Shown piece after piece: positions 34,160 to 44,830 of a stretch of DNA of 64,000 nucleotides; positions within the stretch are counted from its first letter, which is position 1; each line of letters begins with the position of its first letter. The stretch covers positions 372,001-436,000 of the forward strand of contig JAKUHH010000230.1 in the NCBI GenBank assembly GCA_022701365.1, read 5' to 3'. The notes beneath the pieces were generated by a model. It was not told the DNA's origin. It searched no databases and worked only from the letters and a program-made list of their open reading frames with translations. Origin of the DNA: Mycocentrospora acerina (lineage: Eukaryota > Ascomycota > Dothideomycetes > Pleosporales). Both the position numbers and the translations under genes were made by a program.

Positions 34160-36868
34160 ATGGGAAAACAAAAGAAGAACAACCGAAACAAGAAAGGGAA
34201 GGCTTCACTTACAAGCCATCAAAATATGCACGAACTCCACGAACATCTTCTAGTCAATCCTGGTACGGAATCATCGGCGAACTCCACCAGTAAATCAACA
34301 ACGCCAAATCTTCGCCTCACTGATGGCTCTAGGTCATTATCGCTACCTGATATTTCCGTGGACGAAGCAGAAGAAAAATTTATGCCTACGGGGAAACGAG
34401 ACTCAGTGATATCCAGCAGCTGGGAAAGTTCTGGACACAAGAACACCCCAAAAGCGAGGCTAGTACGCCGATGTCGGTGGTTGAGAACACGACCTTTTAT
34501 TTGGTGGCCGTGTCGTACATTCAAATGGATACGTGACTTTGTAGCAGCTTTCTTTCGGGCTGCCCGCGGCCCTGGAGGAGGGGATGTAAGGTTGAGCGTT
34601 GGCATGGCCGCCATAGCGATATTAGCGGGCTATATCACCATGGAGATTATGTTCGGGATAGTTGCATTCGCCGCCGCGCAAGAAGCTGCTTTCGATACCA
34701 ACTGCAGCGCCGTGTATATCACAGCTCCAGATCATTTCATCCCTAACTCTCTTGTTGACACTAGGCCGTCGAATGCAGTACGGGGCACATGTTCTTTCTC
34801 AGTGACCAATGGAGGTACAGAACGATTCAGCAGCATCGCTCTGCCAATCTATCCATATACTTCGACAACAGTGGCGAGTACTCTAGCCGGAGTTCAAACA
34901 TTTACCACCGGCAGCACCTTGGCGGTAAATTTACTGTCAGTGACTAGACTTGGCGACTCTGCAGGTTATTCGCTGAGCTCAAAGGTACTAGAATCTATGA
35001 GTGGCCTTCCTCTGTCTGTTGCTTTTAGCGAAGTTCTACCAGCCAACCCAAGCGTTTCAACGACTCTCGCAAACACTCTACGAGGCGATTGGAGTAGGAC
35101 GGTCATCAGTACGTTCACTAGTACTACTGATGAGGTGTCTCTCAAATCATCAACAAATCTTGGACTGTCTCCGATCTTATCTGCAACGTTCTTCTCTGTT
35201 TTCCCTAGAATTCCGGCCTTTCAGACCACAATTGCTAGTGTAATATCTGGGGGAGCTATTTCCACTGCTACTAGTATTCCAACTACTACGGCCAATCAAT
35301 TGACCTCGCCGACTTCAATTAGTATTGCTCTCCCTACAGTCTCGAGTATCCTGTTCACGATTGTGAATACACTACCTAGCGGGCAGACAACATCATCTTT
35401 GATCGCGCCTTTGACGACCGTCGGTATTATTTCTTCTTTGCCAGCATCACCAAGTTTCACCAGCTGCTCTGGAGCTGCTGCTTTGCTGAATTCGGGTCTA
35501 TACACGACCGCTACAAACGACGCATTTACAGTATCACTACGAAATCCCTCTACAGAGATCAGTGCGCTGTCTACTAGTAGCATTGAGTCGTTGTCTGTGC
35601 CGACCATGAAACAAAGTGCACCAGGACTTGGAATTACATTCACCTTGACATCTACGAAGACAATTGTGTCAAGTACAGATACAGTCCCCAGCTTTACTTT
35701 TTTCTCAAGTCTACCGGCGTCAAATCTGGACAGATTTCCAGCTACCAAGAGCACACGTTTGCCGTTATTTTCTCAGATTCAAGGCATCTCGGACTCTACT
35801 CCCCTTCCCTCGATTCTGAGTGGGCCAAACCTTGTCGCAACTTTTTCAACTACGAGGAGTCGTCGCCCAATCTCTTCTTTCTCAACGCCTAGTTCTCCTA
35901 TATCTAGTAACGAAGCCAATTCAATTTTTCAAGCTCGTCGTCTTATGACGAAAGTGATTGCGTATAGGGACACGTCAGTCAGATTTATTTTTCCATCGCC
36001 AACGATCAAAACGACAGTATCATATTGGACGGGGGTGTACCCCACAGTAACAGGGCCTTTGCCATCAGACCTACAAAAGATATCTCCGACGACGAGAACA
36101 GGTCGTCAAACAGCGATGTCAGAGCTGCCCTCGTTTGAGCTATTCAAGTCAGCGCCAACGAGTTTTAGGACGGTGGTGACTACTCTCGTACGAGAGACGG
36201 CAACGTCCATTGAAACGGATACTGTAGCTGTCGCTCAACCCACGTTGTGCGGAGAATCCGGCAACTTTACACTTGGCTTTGATGATTCCGTTGTTGGGCC
36301 ACAGGGCAATAGCTTGCTGTTTGCGGACGGGATGAAGAATCCGTACCACCATCTCTTCTATGCCAATGGATTTGCCGCTGTACCTGACAAGTGGGAGCCA
36401 TACCCAGCAGTGTCACAGCCCAATGTTGCAATGGTTTTGCCACTCACAGGGCGCCTCTTGCCGAATGCGCCGTTTGCAGGCACACTCTTGCCTGGGGAGC
36501 TTGGCGCAGGACCGCGTGCTTCGGTTAGTGCATACTGGTTCAATGCGTATTCTGGGTTTTTTGGCTGTGCCCTGAGTGGTGTTTCGCCATGCACACTCCG
36601 CATATCTGGATATCGTTACGACGCTGTGCTCAAGCAAGAAGTGGTTGTTGCAGAGCAGAACACGACAATACCAGCGTGCTGGGGCTACATCAACTGTCGG
36701 TTGGTACAGGTTTTGTTCAACGACAAATTCAGAGCGCTGTCTGGCATTCAGTTCAACGCCTACACATATAACCTTGGCATACCGCAGGTGCATGTAATGG
36801 ACGATTTGCAGATGGAGTGGTACAATAACACGTGTTCGGCAGGCATACTGAGGATCGGGCATACCTAG
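34160..36868 (+). CDS. Large mucin-like type II membrane protein, orphan
   Basis: A single exon of 902 residues. The basic N terminus (MGKQKKNNRNKKGK) and cytosolic region of about 140 residues, with a Trp/Arg cluster (CRWLRTRPFIWWPCRTFKWI), precede one strongly hydrophobic segment at about 147-172 (SVGMAAIAILAGYITMEIMF). There is no cleavable signal, so a type II orientation (N inside, C outside) is predicted. Residues about 220-690 are Ser/Thr-rich, a likely O-glycosylated stalk. From C697 a compact C-terminal domain of about 205 residues begins (TLCGESGNFTLGFDD) with many Tyr/Trp/Gly and several Cys (FGCALSGVSPCTLRISGYRY, ACWGYINCR, MEWYNNTCSAG), resembling a beta-sandwich adhesion or carbohydrate-binding domain. 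I cannot name the family. A cell-surface sensor or adhesin is inference. Confidence 0.85.
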   Translation: MGKQKKNNRNKKGKASLTSHQNMHELHEHLLVNPGTESSANSTSKSTTPNLRLTDGSRSLSLPDISVDEAEEKFMPTGKRDSVISSSWESSGHKNTPKARLVRRCRWLRTRPFIWWPCRTFKWIRDFVAAFFRAARGPGGGDVRLSVGMAAIAILAGYITMEIMFGIVAFAAAQEAAFDTNCSAVYITAPDHFIPNSLVDTRPSNAVRGTCSFSVTNGGTERFSSIALPIYPYTSTTVASTLAGVQTFTTGSTLAVNLLSVTRLGDSAGYSLSSKVLESMSGLPLSVAFSEVLPANPSVSTTLANTLRGDWSRTVISTFTSTTDEVSLKSSTNLGLSPILSATFFSVFPRIPAFQTTIASVISGGAISTATSIPTTTANQLTSPTSISIALPTVSSILFTIVNTLPSGQTTSSLIAPLTTVGIISSLPASPSFTSCSGAAALLNSGLYTTATNDAFTVSLRNPSTEISALSTSSIESLSVPTMKQSAPGLGITFTLTSTKTIVSSTDTVPSFTFFSSLPASNLDRFPATKSTRLPLFSQIQGISDSTPLPSILSGPNLVATFSTTRSRRPISSFSTPSSPISSNEANSIFQARRLMTKVIAYRDTSVRFIFPSPTIKTTVSYWTGVYPTVTGPLPSDLQKISPTTRTGRQTAMSELPSFELFKSAPTSFRTVVTTLVRETATSIETDTVAVAQPTLCGESGNFTLGFDDSVVGPQGNSLLFADGMKNPYHHLFYANGFAAVPDKWEPYPAVSQPNVAMVLPLTGRLLPNAPFAGTLLPGELGAGPRASVSAYWFNAYSGFFGCALSGVSPCTLRISGYRYDAVLKQEVVVAEQNTTIPACWGYINCRLVQVLFNDKFRALSGIQFNAYTYNLGIPQVHVMDDLQMEWYNNTCSAGILRIGHT

Positions 36869-37796
36869 CTTGATTCAGGGGGTAGACGGGACTCTTGATT
36901 ACTAGGTTGAGGGTTCGTATTGCCTGGGAAAGCAGCTTTTGCCATGTTTTGTTGCTGTTGCAGGGTATAGTTTAAAGGGTTGGTTTCTAGAAGTGGCATG
37001 GAACGCCAGGAATCAACAAGTATCAAGCCTCAAGGTTCAAGCTTCCAGCTCGTCAAGCCAAGGTCACTCGCTGCACACGTGCCGGAGCAGTGTACCTGCC
37101 ATTTCTGCAGATGACCGGGCGGCTCCGACTCAGATGACTTTGTGATGGCTGCGTGTGAAGCTTGAAGACGAGGCGGAGGGGTTTGGTTGGCTAGGGCGTG
37201 TTTGGTAGACTTTGTAAGCAAGACATGTGTCTCAGTTGGCAGGGGCCCTGTGATGCAATGCAGGCGACTTTGACGCGTCGACGGGCAGGAAACGACGCGT
37301 TTGGCACGTTTGCAGTCGGCGATTGCGCCTTGTTCATCGGCGCCGTCTGCCTTTTTCGTCTGCGTCGTCTGCCTCGGGGATCCCCACATGATGGGCTTGG
37401 CCGGGTGACGCAAGACGGCGGGCTCTTAAGGCCGTTGTGCTTAAGGCCGTGGCATTGATACAACTAGCAGGCAGCGCGTCTTCGAGGGCGTCCATAGGCC
37501 TTCTTCCTGCCTTTGTCTGCAGCCCTTGTTCTCAGCCTCGCCCGCCGGCCAGCACGTCTTGTTTCGCTGCCGCCATTTGGCCGGACGCTCGCCAGTGTCG
37601 CATGCTCAGTCGCGCCGAGAGCGATTCCTTGCTTGCGGGCTAGGCCGAGGGCAGGCTAGTGTTTTCTCTGCCGCCTTGCGCCTGGTGATAGTGGGCTCTG
37701 CTCTGGAGAGATAGATATCACGCGGACGCCCTCGACCGTCGCCGCGAAGCCGTGCCGTCTGCAAAGCCCGCAAGACCTCGCGCTAGCACAGCCATC
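36869..37796. promoter_or_regulatory. Spacer and promoter of the CCCH gene
   Basis: 930 bp, notably GC-rich from about 37.2 kb to the CCCH start. It probably holds the promoter and a long leader. No gene is supported. Confidence 0.4.
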
Positions 37797-39913
37797 ATGA
37801 GCATTGCGTTTGCGGCGCCTGCCAGTGGCCCGCACGACGTCGCAGCCAACCCCCACCACGACGCTCCCCCACCACAGCACCGCGGACCCTTCTCTCACCA
37901 GGAGCTCCCGCCCAACCTGTCCTACACGCCCGACGCGCCGCACATTGCCCGCCAGCCCTCGCGCGACATCCGCAACCAGCCTGCGAACGGCGGCATGGCA
38001 GGAGCAAACAGCAACGGGCCTGTGCCGGTGCCCAGCGGGCCGCATGGGCGCATGAGCAACGGCCACGGCCACGGCCACGCTCCAGCAGCAAACCTGCGCG
38101 ACCTGGGCTTTGGCGGCCCGCGCAGCCCCCCCAACAACAAGAGTAGGCGCCGTGCACACTCTGCTGCCGTGCCGACAGCTGCTGACGGCGACAGACACCT
38201 CCCACGTCCCCTGCAAATTCTACCGGCAAGGCGCCTGCCAGGCCGGCAAGGCCTGTCCGTTTCTGCACTCGGACGAGCCGCTGACGGAGCGCGCGCCCTG
38301 CAAGTACTTCACAAAGGTAAGGCCTGCGCCTGCACCTGCGCCTGCGCACACTCGAGCCCGAGCCGGCAACCCGCTGACCAGTCCAGGGCAACTGCAAGTT
38401 TGGCCACAAGTGCGCGCTCGCCCACATCCTCCCCAACGGCCATGTCGTCAATGGGCGCAACATGGGCGGCCACTTTGGTCGCATGAACATCCCCCACAAC
38501 CTCGAGCCGCCCATGAACAGCTCGCTGCTCACCATGCAGGCACACATGGCCCCGATGCAGCCCGGCTACCCGTACCCCATGCAGGACGAGCCCTACGCGT
38601 CCCAGAAGACCCAGTACGACATGATCCCCACCATCGACACCACCTTCTCGTCCCACCCGGGCTCCAACTACGGCTCCCCGCCCAACGAGAACGGCCGGCT
38701 ACCCATGTCTCCCGTCCAAAAGGGCCTTGGTGTCATGGACGTACCACTCCCTGCCTCCTTTGACAGCCAGGGCATCTCGCACATTGCGCGGTACGGTGCT
38801 ATTGCCTCGTCTGTACCCGCCAAGTTTCTCGCTACCTCGCCGCCCTCGTCGTATCAAGCCGACTCGTCTGCAGCACTCCGCAATCTACACGACTCGGCGT
38901 TTGGAGATGGTTCTCGAAGCAGGGCTGCAGTGCTGGGTTCTTCCCCGCCTGACTCAATGGGCCAAGCTGTTGGCCGTAGAATGCTGCATTCTGAATTGGC
39001 CGCGAATCGCTCTCGGGGCACCTTGTCCTCCAGCGTTGGTGCGCGCCCGGCCTACAAGGACGAAGAGTGGGACGATACAGATATGATTGGCAAGTTTGAG
39101 GAAGACATGCTGCCAAATTCGCTCAGTGATCTCCTCACTCCTCAAGAGAAGATGCGCCGCTTTTCCCGCGACCACGGCGACAACGATGGCAACTCTTTGT
39201 CTAATCGCGCATCATTCTCCAGATTAGGGGCATCGCCAACAACATCAGACATGAAGATTGGGTCGCCTGGTGGATTTTCAGCGTCTCCATCGCGGTTCCA
39301 GTCTCTTTGGGGCAAGTCACGTCCTGCACCCGACGCAGGATACGAACCAAGCTCATTACCGGGAGCGTCCGCCTTTGGTCACGTCGGTTCGCCGCTCCGT
39401 AACTCAAGCCTCCACCCCGGAGCCAGTCCGTCTTTGCGCGCCATGAACCGATCAGCTTCTGGAGATACGAGCTCGTACCTTTCCTCGCCTCCTCGCCAAG
39501 CCTCGATGAGCATGATCAGTCAGCAACTGCAGCGAACTCGCATATCAACACGTGAAGAGGCTAGTCTAACGAGCAACCCAGTCCACCCTGGCATCAATCG
39601 TGTAACATCAGGCTCAAGCATTGGAGGCGCCGGCGCCCGCCTCGGCATCGATCGCGCTGTGAGCAGCAGCAGCATCAGCCGCGAAAGAATCGAGGAAGAG
39701 CAGGGCTTGTTTAGCATGGAAGAGGAGGAGGACCTTGCCAAGGGCAAAGATGGCGCGTCTACTTCCTCCAGCACAAGCAACAAACGCCTTAGTGGTTTAT
39801 CCTGGGGGAGTGGTGGAAAGGGCAGCCCGAATCTGGCCCCTGTGGGTGGTCACCGTACTACCGGATCCTCCGGTCTCGGACGCGAAACCGGACCATGGGG
39901 AAGCAATGCATAG
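37797..39913 (+). CDS. Tandem CCCH zinc-finger protein, Lee1/Cps3-like
   Basis: Three exons, 37797-38142, 38195-38316 and 38387-39913, give 664 residues. The start ATG begins MSIAFAAPASG. Two CX7CX5CX3H fingers are complete: C122-C130-C136-H140 (CKFYRQGACQAGKACPFLH) and C151-C159-C165-H169 (CKYFTKGNCKFGHKCALAH). Intron 2 cuts the second finger between Lys and Gly, so the model needs splicing to make a functional finger. After ILPNGHVVNGRNMGGHFGRM the protein is Ser/Pro/Met-rich and disordered, with an acidic segment near DEEWDDTDMIGKFEEDMLPN and SLSDLLTPQEKMRRFS. S. cerevisiae Lee1 and S. pombe Cps3 share this finger pair. RNA binding is expected, but targets are unknown in the family. Confidence 0.9.
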
Positions 39914-40893
39914 ATTTGCTCGACACACCTGACGGCAACGACGTACAACATTTGCATGACTGATGCACAGCCGGTTTTCGACTACAACAAGCCCAAGCGA
40001 TTTAACACGAAATCTATCCACTGCATCTTCGACTTGCCCTATATTTTTTCCAGCAGCATGTTCACGGCGATGACAACAACAAAAATTGGCATTTCTTTGA
40101 TCTCAACGGTGGTACGAAAAGCCCAGCCGCTTCGGCAACTTGCATACTGGGCGCCCCTCTCCTTTGACATACTCTAACCTTTTATCTCAACGGCACATGC
40201 GCACGGATATGGAAAAGCTTTTGGCTTCGACTTTATGCTCTACGGCATATGTGGCGCGTCTTTGTATTTTTCCCTGCCTTTCTTTCAACACGATGCACAA
40301 GGGCTTTTTGCGTTTCTGCCCCAAGTAAAACGGAGTTTTTTATTTATTCTTCCTTCCAGTTCGGGTCGGTGATTTTCTGTTTAGATTAGGGAGTTTTGCT
40401 GGAACCGGGTAATTACGAGAGCACGAATGAGCATGTGTAAATTCTTCCGTGGAAGACATGTATTTGGTAGCTATATGAGGGTATTTATGGGGAAAAGACA
40501 TTCTTCACTATGTATGCCGTTTTTTTACACGACGTGATTTGTCCGCATGGAGAGATGGCTAACCTTGAACGTGAGTCGATCGATGTAAGCTCAACCATTG
40601 ACTTTTTTTCTTTCCCCCCCCCCCCCAAGAACTATGCTCTTTGACAATAATGGGGCACGCTGGAATGAAAGGAATAGACTCGAGTGGGAAGTAGGGTGAC
40701 CTAATGTGCGTACGTCCAGGTCTGCACCTTGGATCCGAGCGCACATACATCCAAATCAGAATTAAAGTATCACGAGGCTTGATGGCCTTGTTCCAGACTG
40801 AATCAAACCAGGTATTTGCGGGTATGGAAGAGGATCTTCCCCCCTGAGGATATGCAGCCAAAGGCTTGAATCTAACAACACACTACTTCCAGC
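39914..40893. other. Convergent 3' spacer with poly-C run
   Basis: 980 bp between two converging genes, likely long untranslated regions. A 13-base C homopolymer sits at 40614-40626. No gene is supported. Confidence 0.5.
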
Positions 40894-42610
40894 CTACAAC
40901 TTCGGCCTAGCCGCAACCCCAAGCGGCACATCCGCCTTTGCCCTCTCCTTGAGCACACGGCGCAAGATCTTGCCAGACGGGCTCTTGGGCACCTCTGCGA
41001 CAAAAACAACGCCTCCCCGCAGCCTCTTGTGGTTCGCCACCCTTTTGGCCACCCAGTCCACAATCGCCGCTGCTTCAGCGGCAGTCTGCTTCTCTTTTGC
41101 AACGACAATGTACGCGCGGGGGACCTCTGTATGCATTTCCTCGTCGTTTACGCCAATGACGGCGACATCGTCGACGGCTTCGTTTTCCATGAGCTTGCCT
41201 TCTAGCTCTGCGGGCGCAACCTGGAAGCCCTTGTACTTGATGAGTTCCTTGACGCGGTCGGTGATGTAGAAGTTGTGCTGCGCGTCCTGGAAGCCAATGT
41301 CGCCTGTTTTGAAGAAGCCGTCGGCGGTGATGGAGTCGTTTGTTGCGGCTGTGTTTTTCCAGTAGCCCTTGAAGACGTTGGGGCCGCTGAGCCACAGCTC
41401 GCCTGCCTCGCCGGGCCCGAGTTCCGAGCCAGAGGCCGACATGTATTTGGCGGTCATGTTGGGGAACATTTTCCCCACGGACCCGACGGATGTGTACCAT
41501 TCGTCCCATGGCTGGGGAGGGGGGTTGTGTTAGTGTTTCTTGTTTTGTTTTTTTTTGGTTGTGAGGGGACTGGGAGGTACGTACCTGGGTGTGTGTCATT
41601 GGGCTGGTTTCGCTGAGACCATAGGCTTGGTTGATTTTGATGTTTAGTCGTTTGTGTACTGCGTCAACAAGCTCCTTTGTGAGGGGTGCAGCACCGCTTG
41701 TGATCATTTTAACGGATGAGAGGTCGTACTTGTCTACCATCTTGTCTCGAGCTAGCCGTACGATGATCGGCGGTGCTACGTATATAAATGTGATTTTAGA
41801 TTCTTGTATCGTCTTCAGAAACGTCTCCATGTCAAAGGCCTGCATAACAACGACCTCAATACCTCGGTGCAGCATCTGATGTACTAGTCCAGTGAGACCG
41901 TAGATATGGAAAAAGGGAAGGACGCCTAGGAATTTGTCGTTGGCAGGAGAGTACCATCGTCCGACGGCACCATTTACCATAACTAGATCCGCTACAATAT
42001 TCCTGTGACTGAGCATGACGCCTTTCGGTAAGCCGGTAGTACCTGAGGAGTAGGCGAGAAAAGCTAGATCTTCTGGTTTTGCCTTCTTTCTTCGGTATCT
42101 TGTGGTTCCTATTTTGCGAATGTTCGTCCAGTGCTTTACGCGATGAGTTTCATCCTTTTCCACGCCCAAGAGAAGAACTCGATTGTTGGCAATGCCAACC
42201 TTCTTCGCAGCTGCGAGTGCTGTTTCTAAGAAACTCTTTGTCGTCACAAGAGCCTGGGCGCCAGAGTTCTCGAGCTGAAAGGCCAACTCGTCGCTCGAAT
42301 ATCCAGGATTGGCTAAGGTGACGATGCCACCCGCGAAAAATGTCCCGTATATGACTGGCGCAACATCAATGTCATTGGGTACATAAAGCGCCAGTATTTC
42401 ATCCTTTTGCCAGTCCCAAAGGTCGCGAAGCCCCTCGCCGAATGAGGTCGCGTGTGCCTTTACATCAGCAAATGTGTACTTTCGATCAGAACCAACAGCG
42501 CGGTAGATGACTTTGTCGTCTGGAAAATCTCGGTCCTTTCGATCAAATATGAGACCCCAGAGATCTACGTCCGGAACATTGACGTCCGGAAATGGTGATG
42601 TGGATGGCAT
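40894..42610 (-). CDS. 4-coumarate-CoA ligase-like acyl-CoA synthetase
   Basis: Two exons, 42610-41585 and 41511-40894, give 547 residues, the normal size. ANL-superfamily motifs are intact: P-loop SSGTTGLPKG at 188-197, LPFFHIYGL, the AMP-binding YGLSETSP, the hinge region (GDIGFQDAQHNFYITDRVKE), and the C-terminal catalytic Lys region (PKSPSGKILRRVLKERA). The protein forms an acyl-AMP from a carboxylic acid and ATP, then the CoA thioester (family reaction). Fungal members of this branch act on aromatic or fatty acids, often in peroxisomes. The C-terminal tripeptide is Pro-Lys-Leu, a PTS1-like signal. The substrate cannot be read from sequence. It diverges from a small orphan gene. Confidence 0.93.
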
Positions 42611-43375
42611 GTTGGAGAACTAGCTATGAACAGTGCGAAGAAAGGGCGTTACGTGCGAGGAATTGAAGACCAGATCCAGTGAGATGACAACCAGCTAATG
42701 CAATTCAAGATTGCTGAATTGGGAAGAACACAAATCTTGACGCAAAGAAGTTTGCAGGCTTCTGATGAAATGCAACCCAGGGGCGATGGTCGACCAGGTC
42801 CCGGGCGGGGTACCTCGGGTTCAGCCTCATGACGTTATTCGCGCTATGTCCGTTTGACCGATGAGGTCCGTCTTCATATTTCCACGACGTTGGAAGTGGT
42901 TATCATGATAATGGCCAAGATGTGAAGTAAACCTTTGGCTGAGCATATTGAACAAAGCTCCAGCAACACCAGTCATGCCGGTATTGTGGATCTCGGGGTT
43001 GCCGCTAAGCTACTTTTGACTAGGTCGTTTTGTACAGGAGGGAACGTCCAATGCGCAATTTCTCACCATCATGTCCTTGCTTGATCTTTAAGACGCATAC
43101 ATCGTGGGAAGAGGAATGATCGACATTCTGAGGGTGTAGACTTGAATTATTATTTGGCTGCCCGTAAGAGACAGGTTGCTAAGCATCTGTAATCATCGCT
43201 GAATCTGGATTATTGGTTATATACTCATCGAACCTGCTTGCACTTCAATTTTACATTTTTTTGTGACAGATGAACAACTACATTCAAATTAAGGTGGTAA
43301 TTATGTGACTGTGAGCTCAGTTTGTATTTTGGAAAACATTCTCGGTCTTATTACAATTCTAAACTCAACGCTACC
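42611..43375. promoter_or_regulatory. Divergent spacer upstream of CoA ligase
   Basis: 765 bp between the CoA ligase start (minus) and the small orphan gene (plus). It should hold both promoters and turns AT-rich toward 43.3 kb. No specific site is claimed. Confidence 0.4.
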
Positions 43376-43913
43376 ATGGCGACCGACACCACCACCCTAT
43401 CTCACAATGAGGTGACTATTTCCAGACCCTCAAAAATAGCAATTACGGAAATTATCATGTCGGTTCATAAAGTTTTCTCCTATCTCCCTCAGCCTTTCGC
43501 CTCTGAGGTTCCAGTGCGAGCACTCTTCTTCTACATCACCAATCCCAACCATGAGATCACAGTCGCTAATGTTAGTGCCTGCAAAGTTGGCGAACTTAAT
43601 ATGATCTTGAGTTTTCGTCATCCTAGGTCCCTGTGTCAGTCCCAAAGCTACAGAATCCTAATATAGCGATGAGGAGGCACAAAGGTAGGTAACCTCGATG
43701 ACCTCTGATACAAATTACTCTCAAATACTTTGCCCCCGGAGCACTGTGTTCGTGGATACCGTAAGTATGTATATATCTTCTATCACAATCTGTCCAACTA
43801 CACTGAATCATAGAGTCTTCAGGGACAAGTTAGATGTATCAATTGATCTAAATTGTTTAAGTGGACAAGAACTTCGGCAGCTGAGGAGAAAAATAGGAAG
43901 AAAAATGAGATAG
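43376..43913 (+). CDS. Small multi-exon orphan gene
   Basis: The simplest model has three exons, 43376-43570, 43627-43688 and 43814-43913, and gives 118 residues. It starts MATDTTTLSHNEVTIS. Exon 1 continues SKIAITEIIMSVHKVFSYLP and VRALFFYITNPNHEITVAN. Exon 2 gives VPVSVPKLQNPNIAMRRHKG. Exon 3 gives VFRDKLDVSIDLNCLSGQEL and a basic end RRKIGRKMR. Introns use GTTAGT/CCTAG and GTAACC/CATAG. A four-exon variant using GTAGGT at 43685 and a 19-nt exon also keeps frame. There is no signal peptide and no family I recognise. It could be a lineage-specific gene or a fragment of a larger one. Confidence 0.4.
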
Positions 43914-44021
43914 GTGTAAATAGTCGTAATTTGCAAGCGATTCTTCCTAAACAGCATTTACTGTTCCAATTACTGATCCTTCTTGAATTTCATTACTCTT
44001 TTTTTATCATTAACTAAAAAT

Positions 44022-44830
44022 TTAAGCTGGCTTTCCTTCCGCAATCAGCGCACTCAACGTCTCGTTCTTCACCGTCACAGCCTCAAACTCGTCTGCGTAC
44101 TTGTTTACCAACAGATCGCTCACTATCCTCGCAAAAACAACACCGCCCCACTCATTTACATGAGTGCGATCACCTTGGGCAAGGTTATACACATCTGCCG
44201 CCTGCTGACCGATAGCGTTAACATAGTCTGTACTTGCTTTGTTGAGGTCGATCCAGTGCAAGCTGTTGGCTTCTGCAACTTCAATGGTCGCTGCTCGCTC
44301 CACAGCGAGATTCTCAATGACTCTCTTGGTTGTCGAATTGAATGTACGGCGAGTCAGCGAGGTAAGTAGAATGGGCGTCGCCCCCGCGGAAATGGCTTCG
44401 GATGCGAAATTTGCAAGATTGGTTTTGTATTCGTCAAGCGTTACCCCATTGGCGGGCTTCTGGTCGTTATGGCCAAACTGTCGTCATTTAGTTCTTGTCT
44501 CCCATCGAGTTACGACATTGGAAAGATCTCATGTACCTGTATAGTCACATACACCCGGCTATTGTTTCTGTGTGCTGTAACATCATTTATCACTTTGCCC
44601 CAGAATCCCTCGTTTCTGAACGATTTAGTTGTAGCGCCGCTGTCGCCGAAGTTTTGACCTGAAGAAGGTTCCGCAACAGTCGTTGAGAGAAATCCGTCGC
44701 CCCAGCCACCCGCTGTGGCAGTAGTAGAGTCGCCAGCGAGGACCCAATACACTGGCTTTTCTGTTCGCAGAAAATGTGTTGCGGGCGCCGCAAGAGCAAC
44801 CGGGAGAAGAGACAGAAGTGTCGCGCGCAT
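44022..44830 (-). CDS. Rhamnogalacturonan acetylesterase (CE12-like, SGNH)
   Basis: Two exons, 44830-44537 and 44477-44022, give 249 residues. A signal peptide covers about 1-16 (MRATLLSLLPVALAAP), so the enzyme is secreted. SGNH blocks are clear: LAGDST with nucleophile Ser35, GWGDGF, FGDSGATTKSF (block II), FGHNDQKP (block III, placed exactly at the exon junction) and GDRTHVNEWG with the Asp/His pair. This matches fungal rhamnogalacturonan acetylesterases of family CE12, which remove acetyl groups from pectin hairy regions. Length and motif spacing are normal. Action on plant cell wall pectin is expected (family), and other O-acetyl substrates are possible. Confidence 0.9.

Noticed and set aside
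37656..38656. Long frames on both strands over the CCCH gene
   Set aside because: High GC content produces long open frames. Only the plus-strand spliced model yields intact zinc fingers.
40614..40626. Poly-C run as a functional element
   Set aside because: A homopolymer in a 3' spacer is more simply slippage. No supporting structure is seen.
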